Assembly (NCBI GenBank): GCA_006176705.1
Contig: QRFJ01007241.1
Coordinates: 1 to 64,000, forward strand
Reading direction: 5' to 3'
DNA length: 64,000 nucleotides
Origin: Cocos nucifera
Lineage: Eukaryota; Streptophyta; Magnoliopsida; Arecales; Arecaceae
The position numbers and the translations under genes are program-made. The notes under the pieces were generated by a model. It was not told the DNA's origin, made no database searches, and worked only from the letters and a program-made list of their open reading frames with translations. This document shows positions 56,385 to 64,000 of this stretch, one piece after another. The number at the start of each line of letters is the position of its first letter. Within the stretch, counting starts at the first letter, position 1.

Positions 56385-57804
56385 TGAGGGTGAAATAGCC
56401 CCCACCATAGTTCGGTGGATTGTCTAACCATGATATGGTACTATTTGGAGAAGTGGTGTTTAGGTCCGAGCTTCAGCCAAACTGCTTCCTTATTCCAGTC
56501 GAATTCTGAAAGGCTGACCTCTAGCCCATGAATGCCAGACAGTCTTCCCAGCAATAAACCTTAGCTCTCTTCCCATGATTGCAGAACCTATCGAAGGCAT
56601 GCTAAACTTTAGCTTGACAAGCTTGAATAGTCAAAAGAGCTACCATTCAACTGATTTCGAACTTTGGCTTAAGATAGACAGTAGAACTCTATCAAGTATC
56701 GGATCCTAGCATAGCCCAACCTTGAAGGTGGCCGAATTCCTTCACCATAGATAGCAAATTTCATCAATCTCATAAATCAAGGATCCTGACCAACCGAATT
56801 CCTTTCCAACCAAATTCTTCTCCAATCGAATTTCTTTCTAGCCGAACTTTTCTACTCTACTTTATGAATAATAGACCTTAGCACTCCTACACCAAGGACC
56901 TTGATCGGACGAACTTGAGTCAGCAAAAGGAGTTTGCCAGCAACATAAGTCCAAACTTTTCTCATAGGGTATGACCATGGTCCTAATCAAAGAATTCATC
57001 ATACTTTCCAACCTTCAGCTCCCTAGAACAATGCTGATGTCCATCTTTAGATGAGCTTGAGGGTGGCCAAACTTCTGAAAGTAGTTAGAGCAGCACCAGC
57101 AAGAAGCCTTAAGTCTTAACATTTGCCCATCTCAACCCCTAGTCGATCTCGGATCTCTACTATCATGGCCAAGCTCTTTTTAGAAAATCTGGCTGCAGTT
57201 CTCATTGAAGATCTTACCGTCTCCTCTCTAGCCTCCAATCCAAATGCTCACACTTGCTCTCAGTAGACCTTGAAGGTGGCCAAATTTTTTGAAGCTGTGA
57301 AAAGTAGTCTCAGCAGAATTCAATCGCAAGTATGCTATTATTTACTTGAAAGCCAACCTTCGAGCTCGGCTAGCCAAACTTTGAATTCTCTATCCCAATA
57401 TGAATAGCCTACTACTAGGCATAGATTTTTCGACCTCTCATCCAAACTCTAATAAATAAAATCCAACCATCTATAAGTCATGATAAATGACAGTCCACTC
57501 TCCATAACAAATTCTTAGTGGCCTAAATGGCCTACTGACATTCTATTATGGCTGTCACTATCATTCTATTGCAAGCTCCATTTATAAAAAGGACCCTCCA
57601 GATATGTCTTCTTCTCTAAGCTCTCCTCTCTATTCTAATTTTTTTCTGAGTACTCCATTCTTGTTGGCTAGAAAACTAATTTGATCATTGGAGGATCTTG
57701 TCAGAGCCAACTCTGATCCAGACTTTATCTTGTAGGTCTCGTCGGTGATCTCATCTCCTCTAGCTCTAGCAAAATTTAGCATCCAATCATTTTCTGCACC
57801 AACA
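56385..57804 (+). repeat. 5' LTR of a Tat-type gypsy element
   Basis: 1420 bp, starts TGAGGGTGAAATAGCCCCC, ends CTGCACCAACA. TATA box TTATAAAAA at 57582-57590 (CTCCATTTATAAAAAGGACC), followed by a CTCTC-rich leader. It interrupts H1. Whether it belongs to the same family as the coding remains at 1-4435 is open. Confidence 0.75.
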
Positions 57805-57807
57805 GGA

Positions 57808-57824
57808 TTGGCACTAGAGGAAGG
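57808..57824 (+). other. primer-binding site of Tat element
   Basis: TTGGCACTAGAGGAAGG, three bases after the LTR end; resembles the TTGGCGCTAGA-type PBS seen in plant Tat elements. Confidence 0.6.
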
Positions 57825-57925
57825 ATCTCTAAGCCCTTGCTCTTAAAGGAGTACCCAGTTGAGCTCATCTTCTTCCCCACTTCTACTGCCTCTTGCCTTC
57901 TGATCTTATTTTGTTTTAGTGAAGA

Positions 57926-58028
57926 TGCCATCCAGGAAGGTTTCCTCTCGACGATCCACAGCTTCTGCTGCCAGAACCAACCAAGAACCAGTAGATGCAC
58001 CTACTTCGACCCCATCGTCGGTACCTCA
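57926..58028 (+). pseudogene. Tat element gag, first 34 codons
   Basis: ATG at 57926 opens a Ser/Thr/Arg-rich N-terminus (MPSRKVSSRRSTASAARTN, then a Pro/Thr/Ser-rich stretch), as Tat gags often have. It is cut at 58028 by the LTR of H2, so most of gag is missing. Position after LTR and PBS supports the call; the sequence itself is low complexity. Confidence 0.5.
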
Positions 58029-58301
58029 ATGTAAAATTTGGTGTGGTGCTCCCAATCTTTGGAAAGCTATGGGAGGAGTCAGGATGTTGGCTCCGGAAGA
58101 CTAGGACACGTGTGGTTTTAGGGCTAGGATTGGAGTTGTCCTAGGGTGGTGGCAGTGTTAGGCCCTCCACGAGCTTGAGGTCTAGGTTTTGAGGATCTTG
58201 AGGGGCTTAGTTGGTGCTTCAAAGACTTGGGATATAAGGTGGAGCAAGAGATCAAAGCCAAGGCATGAAGACTACAGAGAAGGGCTTCTTCTGCAGGTTA
58301 G
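58029..58301 (+). repeat. LTR start of element H2 (I/H family)
   Basis: Starts TGTAAAATTTGGTGTGGTGCTCCC and follows the first 270 bp of the I/H family LTR, then stops where the LTR of B begins. The fourth LTR of this family in the window. Confidence 0.8.
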
Positions 58302-60057
58302 TGATCACTATTGCAGGCGGTCAAAAATAATACTTAACTCACTATTATATAGATAGGATGAGTCAAGATCGTATCCATAGGGATCGTGTTAATTGCATTT
58401 AAAAAATAAATTTAACTTGAGAGTAGGATTTAAGAATTAATTAAAAGGCTACTTACTTAATTAAGAAAATAAATAAATAAGCAAATTAATTTAAAGGAAT
58501 GTTGTAAGTATAGAGATGGATTCTTAGAATTTTAATTGATCACTTATCTGATAGCTGGTACTCTTTTTAATATGCTATAATTAATATCTAATCAATAAAG
58601 ATATAATCTATCTTAGAGAGCACGATCTGTATCCTTAGATCACAGCCCATCCCTTAAAGTTACAGACTAGTCTAAATTAATTTAGATATAATATCAAGAA
58701 TTAATTTAAATATAATCTATCCTAAGAGCATGAACCATATCCATAGATCATGGCTCATCTCAAGGGTAATAAATTATTCTAGATTAATTATAAAAAATAA
58801 AGACATAAAGATATTATAACTAAAAATAATCTTTACTATAAATTAAAAAAATATATAAAAGATAGAAAATAGAAAACACCATCGAAATAAGATCATAATG
58901 ATCTTCTGAGAATTAGGCGATCAGCTAGACATCGAAAAATTTCTCGCTTATATCTTCATCCTTGAACCCCACTAAAGAATCTGGGCAGTAGCTGGTTGCA
59001 GGAATCCGGAGCAGGAGAGGAACTTTGGTAAGGACTTATAGGAGAAACAAAGAGAAAAGATTGAAGAAAGAAGGGTTTGAGAGAAAGAATTATAGAGAGA
59101 AATAGCTTGCTGGTGGTTTTTGGAGAGGAGAGAGAGGTTTTTAGGGCCTTAGAGAAGCTACGGAGAGGTTTAAAGGGCTTATGGAGGCTGATGCTCATTA
59201 TTTTAGCTTAGAGATCTTTTTATAGAAAAGAAATAATAAAAAAATAAGTTAAAATTGAAGAAAAACTAAAGAAATCAAGTCTAGATCAGATTCTGCTCCT
59301 TAGAATAATTTTTTGCCATCAGATCGGATCTCAATGGTCTAGATTTTACCAAAATTGGACTTCTATAGCTTAAATAGGGCTCAGATTAATTTTCAGCCAT
59401 TCGATCGAGCTTAAGATTAAATTTGGACCATTGGATGGTGTTGGATCTTCCTTAATCAAGTCGGAGATGAATTCTAGCCATTGGATCTTGACCGGCTCGT
59501 TTCTTGGCCATCCGATCGCGTAAATCAATTGGATCTCTTCGAATTAAATCGAAAATCGATGTGGACCATCGGATCTCAGATGGAATGGATGGCTATCATC
59601 CGATCGTGCATGTATTGTAGCTGTGGACCATGTGGATCGGGATCTTCAAACACCTCAGCGAATCGCTGCATGCCATTCAATGTAGAATGACAGATATGCC
59701 CCTAAGAGGTACGATGGATTTTTGGTAAACACTTTAACGGTCTACGTCTGCCATGCGGCACTTTCTGATTCATCACGCCTGCTGAGCTAGCTAGTCTGTG
59801 CAGGATCTGTGGACCGATCGATCGGTCTACTATGCACCGAACTATTTTTTTTTTATTTAAAAATTTTGGATTTCATAATTTTTTATTTTAGCTCCGATTT
59901 GGGTGAAATTTATTCCATTGCGATTCTTAAATCAAGCTCTTTTCATCCATGGTCTTCTTTTCTACAAAAGATAAAATAAAAGTATCAATTCTTAAGAAAT
60001 AAAGATAAATTAATTAATAAATTAATACTTATATATATATATTTTATGTATTTATCA
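58302..60057 (-). repeat. 3' LTR of element B
   Basis: 1756 bp. On the minus strand it starts TGATAAATACATAAAATA at 60057 and ends AATAGTGATCA at 58302. Related to the LTR of A. The minus strand carries the TATA box CTATAAAAAG at 59216-59225. Confidence 0.8.
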
Positions 60058-60070
60058 CACCCCCCAACTT
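60058..60070 (-). other. polypurine tract of element B
   Basis: On the minus strand it reads AAGTTGGGGGTG, directly before the LTR. Confidence 0.85.
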
Positions 60071-61310
60071 GAACTTTGCTCGTCCTTGAGTAAAGTAGAT
60101 AAATTAGCAATATATACCGACTTAACCTTGAATTAAAAGTTAGATTTAGACACTCCTAAAGATAGTTGATATCCGATCAGACCATTAAAGAGGTACATCA
60201 TCGGATTATCAATTCGATCCAATTAATGGTTGAGTCTCAGCCATCAAAATTTTTAGAGCTCTTCTTTCACCAACTTTCTACTTTACTCTCTAAATCCTCT
60301 AACTTGATGTGAGTTAGATTTATTATCTTTTTCGCAATTTAGTTCTCTTATTATCCACTTTTCTTTTTCTTTTTTTTTAGATTATTTTCTTTTTTTTTTT
60401 TTTTAGATTCTTGCATCTCCATCTTTTGATGCGAACCATAACACTTACTTAGGTGAAGAGGCCCGGTTACTCAGTGAGATAATGCTAGATTTTTTTTTTA
60501 TTCATACTATGCATCTTTTTATGCGAACCACAATGTTTACTTAGGTGAAGAGATCCGGTTGCTCAGTGGAAAATCAGTATTTTTTTTTATAAATATATTC
60601 TAAGGGATACTTTTGCATAGTTTGATCTTTCCACCCAACTCTCATGAAGTAGATTCTTTATTAGATTAGTAAGAAGAAGGTTTTAGAATCACTCTTAAAA
60701 TTTGGTTTGATCTAAACCCTTTCATTTATTTGGTTTTCTTAATACTTTATTCCTCGGTATCTCTAAAATTTTCTAGATCATTAATCACTCATTGATTAGG
60801 ATGCCTAATTAACTTTTAATCAAAACAAAGTTTGGGTATATAAAGCTAATTATTTTAAATCATACTTGAGGACTCACAAGTTTAAAGTTAATTATCCTAC
60901 CCCCAACTTAATTTCCATTATCCTCAATGGAAGAAGAGAAAAACCAAAAATATTTATCAAGGAGGGGTACCACCTGGTTTATTGTTTGCAGGTCCTTTAG
61001 GTTGATCATCTTTATTGGTTTTCTACAAAAACAAGAATAAAGAGAAAAACTAGAAAGCTAGAAAATAAGATGGTAGGTTGCCTCCTAACAAGCGCTAAGT
61101 TTAATATCTTTAGCTAGACTAAGTCAAAAATTTATGATAGTTTATAGATTGGCTCAACTAGATCCACAGACTCGATTTGCTCTTCATCCTTTATGCCATC
61201 CATATAAGATTTGATCCATTGGCCATTAACCTTAAAAGTATTTTCCTATTTTGGATCTCTAAGTTCTACGGCTCCATGGGGAAAACTTAGGTCATAATGA
61301 ATGGTCCGTC
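60071..61310 (-). other. non-coding spacer of element B with duplicated block
   Basis: AT-rich, no gene recognised. A 57-bp block (GCGAACCA, ACTTAGGTGAAGAG, CCGGTT, CTCAGTG) occurs at about 60419-60476 and again at 60510-60568. A related single copy lies in the same spacer of element A (about 6520-6590). Confidence 0.7.
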
Positions 61311-62260
61311 CTAACGTGAGCGAAGCTTTTCAGGGAATAGTCTTAACCTAGAATTAAAGAGCCATACTTTTTGGTTAGGTTCGAATGTTTTCCTTGAGAT
61401 GATTTTATCATGGTAAGCTTTGGTTCGAGCCTTATAGATTTTAGTATTCTCGTATGCCTCATTACGTAACTCTTCTAATTTGTTTAATTGTAGTCTCCTT
61501 TTTGACCCCGCACGTTTCATATCAAAATTAAATTTTCTTATTGCCCAATATGCACAATGCTCTAATTCTATCGATAAATGATAAGATTTTTTAAAAACAA
61601 GCCAGTAAGAAGACATTTTTATAGGAGTTTTGTAAGCGATACAGTAGGCCCATAGTGTATCTTCCAATCTCTCAGACCAATCTTTACAATCGGGCCTAAC
61701 CATTTTCTTTAAGATCTTTTTTATTTCTCTATTTGAGACTTCAACTTGTCCACTGGTCTGGGGGTGATATGGGGTGACTATTCTATATGTGATCCCATAT
61801 TTCTTCATTAAAGCTTCAAATTGGCTATTTGTGAAATGCGTACTCCCGTCACTAATTATAGCCCTCGGACAATCAAATCGACTTATGATATTTTTATGGA
61901 TAAACTTGATTACCATCTTATGATCATTGGTTCGTGTTGCTATGGCTTCTATCCACATTGAAACATAATCTACTACCACCAAAATATACTCATATCCATT
62001 TGAAGAAGGAAAGGGGCCCATAAAGTCAATTCCCCAAACATAGAAAATTTCAACCACTAAAATTAGGGACATGGGCATCATATCTTTCCTAGAAATATTT
62101 CTCATTTGTTGACATCTTAAACAATTATGGCAGAAATCATGAGCATCTTTAAATAATGTTGGACAATAAAATCCACTTTGAAGCACTTTTGTTGTTGTTT
62201 TCTTTCCACTAAAATGTCCCCCCACAAGCTAATGAATGACAAAAAGATAGGATACTTTGA
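61311..62260 (-). pseudogene. element B integrase
   Basis: A 304-codon open stretch (61311-62225) preceded by a few codons in another frame. It is nearly a full integrase: zinc finger end HNCLRCQQ at residues 33-40, catalytic D67 (GIDFMG), D126 (ISDGSTHF) and E162 (GQVEVSN), with 35 residues between the last two. This is the DDE triad intact. The C-terminal part has YWLVFKKSYHLSIELEH, NELEEIRNEAYENTKIYK and KTFEPNQKVWLFNSRL. The zinc-finger first half (His pair) is across the break at 62226-62260. It would insert the cDNA into the genome. The active site looks good, but the break upstream would stop the normal polyprotein. Confidence 0.9.
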
Positions 62261-62280
62261 AATTCACTCTTGGGGACACA

Positions 62281-63129
62281 TCACCGGATGATTTGGTTGG
62301 GGCAAATTTTGAACAACTTAGGTTCTTCCCAAAAATAGTGTTTTACTTGGGAAAAGAATTTATTTTTCTCTTGTTGGGTCCAATGGGATGGAACTTGTCC
62401 TATCGCCAAGTAATTAACTATATGTGCAAACCAGGAAAGTTTATTAGAAGATGTTGAGAAGAGTTGTTCATCAGGGAACCTATCTCCAATGCTTTCACTA
62501 TTGTGTTCTACTAAGATTCTCGAGATATGATCTACTACTATGTTTTGGGAACCCTTTTTATCTAAGATTTCGAGATCAAATTCTTGCAACAAAAGGACCC
62601 ATCTAATCAGCCTAGGCTTTGTATCCTTATTTGATAGCAGATATTTCAATGCAGCATGGTCAGAGTAGACTAAGACCTTGAAGCCTAGAAGGTATGACCT
62701 AAATTTCTCTAGGGCAAACACAACTGCTAGCAATTCTTTCTTGATGGTGGTGTAGTTCAATTGAGCATCCGAGAGAGTTTTGCTAGCATAGTAAATTACA
62801 TGAGGTTCTTTATTGAATCTTTGTCCTAATACTGCCCCGACCACATAATCAGAATCACATATAATTTCAAATGGTAGGGTCCAATCTGGTGGTTTGATAA
62901 TTGGTGCAGTAGTCAATGCTATTTTAAGTTTATTATAGGCAGCTAAACAGTCTTCATTAAAATCAAAGAAATTATCTTTAGCCAAAAGATTACATAAGAG
63001 TCGGGAAATTTTGCTAAAGTCCTTAATAAAGAACCTATAAAATCCTGCATGTCCTAAGAAAGATCGTACTTGTTTAATCGATGTTGGGGATGGTAGTTTT
63101 AATATTTTCTCAACTTTAGTTTTGTCCAC
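62281..63129 (-). pseudogene. element B: RT thumb and RNase H
   Basis: A 282-codon open stretch continuing the RT: KVEKILKLPSPTSIKQVRSFLGHAGFYRFFIKDFSK, then RNase H with EIICDSDYVVGAVLGQRF, TLSDAQLNYTTIKKELLAVVFALEKFRSYL, VYSDHAALKYL and LLQEFDLEILDKKGSQNIVVDHISR. The catalytic Asp/Glu/Asp positions are present. A TAG just upstream (about 63139) separates it from the palm domain at 63198-63920, with a frame change between 63129 and 63198. It then ends close to the integrase zinc finger. Confidence 0.9.
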
Positions 63130-63197
63130 TTCGATCCCCTACTTAGATATAATATGATCAAGTACGATTTTCTCACGAACCATAAAATGGCCCTTTT

Positions 63198-64000
63198 TCA
63201 ACTTAATACCAGATTCATCTTTACACATCTTTTAAGTACTTTAGTTAAATTTTGGAGACAAACATCAAAAGTAGAGCCAAAAATAGAGAAGTCATCCATG
63301 AAAACCTCTAAAAATTTATCGACCATGTCAGAAAAAATCACCATAATGCACCATTGAAAAGTGGCTGGTACATTGCTTAGTTCAAAAGACATTCTACGGA
63401 AGGCAAAAGTACCAAAAGGATAGGTAAAGATGGTTTTCTCTTGGTTTTCTAAAAATACAGGCCCTTGATTGTATACTGAATATCCATCTAGGAAGCAGAA
63501 GTAACTCTGATCCACTAACCATTCTAGAATTTGATCAATGAAAGGTAATGAAAAGCAATCTTTTCTAGTCACGACATTGAGTCGCCTATAATCCACACAT
63601 ACTCGCCAGCCAGTTGCTGTACGAGTGGATAATAACTCATCTTTATCATTTTCTACCATAGTGATACCTGATTTCTTAGGCACCACCTGAGTCGGGTTGA
63701 TCCACTTACTATCAAAAATTGGGTAGATAATGCCTGCATCTAGCCATTTTATTACTTTTTTCTTTACTACCTCCCGCATATTTGGATTCAACCTCCATTT
63801 CATGTCTCTATGTGGTTTGGCCTCTGCCTCACAATATATATAGTGCATGTAGACGGAAGGATCAATGCCTTTCAGATCAGCAATTGTCCACCCTATGACC
63901 TCCTTATGCTCTTTGAGCACTCCTACAAGTTGTTCTTCCTGGCTAGTAGTTAAGTCAGAGGATATGATTATCGAAAGGATCTCATCGGGTCCAAGAAATA
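63198..64000 (-). pseudogene. element B: reverse transcriptase palm
   Basis: A 240-codon open stretch (63198-63920), with the linker region continuing to the window edge. RT motifs in order: RVCVDYRRLN (residues 106-115), FLDGYSVYNQ with the first catalytic Asp at 144, PFGTFAFRRMSFELSNVPATFQ, and FMDDFSIFGS with FMDD at residues 207-210 (63291-63302). The active site is intact. The last codons read KCVKMNLVLS before the frame change. Upstream, MLKEHKEVIGWTIADLKGI is the usual lead-in from protease. Very similar to A (14643-15239), which lost the catalytic box. Confidence 0.92.

Larger units (their letters stand above)
58302..64000 (-). mobile_element. Athila-type element B, 3' part
   Basis: Minus-strand Athila-type element running off the right edge. 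It has a 3' LTR, polypurine tract, non-coding spacer, integrase, RNase H and RT. Its coding frames are the longest in the window (304, 282 and 240 codons), so it is the least decayed. It inserted into the H2 LTR. Gag, protease and 5' LTR lie beyond 64000. Confidence 0.88.

Overview
This is a stretch of plant nuclear genome built almost entirely from nested transposable elements. No intact host gene, tRNA, rRNA or CRISPR array was recognised. The evidence is Ty1/copia and Ty3/gypsy (Athila and Tat type) retrotransposons with primer-binding sites, polypurine tracts and target-site duplications, two CACTA DNA transposon bodies, low GC and heavy decay by stop codons. A flowering plant is certain. 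A monocot, possibly a palm, is only a guess from the style of the LTRs. All alignments were made by eye.

Layout. 1-4435: minus-strand Tat-type gypsy remains (protease, RT, RNase H and integrase, plus part of a second integrase). 4436-16642: minus-strand Athila-type gypsy element 'A' (3' LTR, integrase, RT, protease), inserted in the Tat element. A is split at 8824-14622 by a gag-only copia element 'I', which itself carries a solo LTR (11690-14001). 16643-18034: rearranged copia LTR pieces with an inverted junction. 18035-40318: plus-strand copia element 'D', split in its integrase by Athila-like element 'E' (18813-25471, gag and protease only) and copia element 'C' (25569-35936), which sit under 100 bp apart. 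40319-42279: plus-strand gypsy 5' end 'F'. 42280-55003: copia element 'G', whose LTR holds a complete 7.5-kb CACTA transposon (42509-50052, TSD ATT) and whose internal region holds a second CACTA-like repeat-rich element (about 52561-53764). 55004-56384: copia 'H1', same family as I. 56385-58028: Tat LTR, PBS and gag start. 58029-58301: another I/H-family LTR start. 58302-64000: Athila-type element 'B' on the minus strand (3' LTR, integrase, RNase H, RT), the least decayed element, running off the right edge.

The most notable item is inside the large CACTA element. It carries two fragments resembling the catalytic domain of a plant DRM-type (domains rearranged) DNA methyltransferase, in inverted orientation about 90 bp apart. 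A read-through transcript could fold into a hairpin and feed small RNAs back onto the host gene that places RNA-directed DNA methylation. The same transposon has an alternating 78/84-bp tandem array that keeps a 187-codon frame open, an AT-rich array of about 180-bp units, a pyrimidine-rich minisatellite, and a decayed multi-exon Ptta/En-Spm-type transposon gene.
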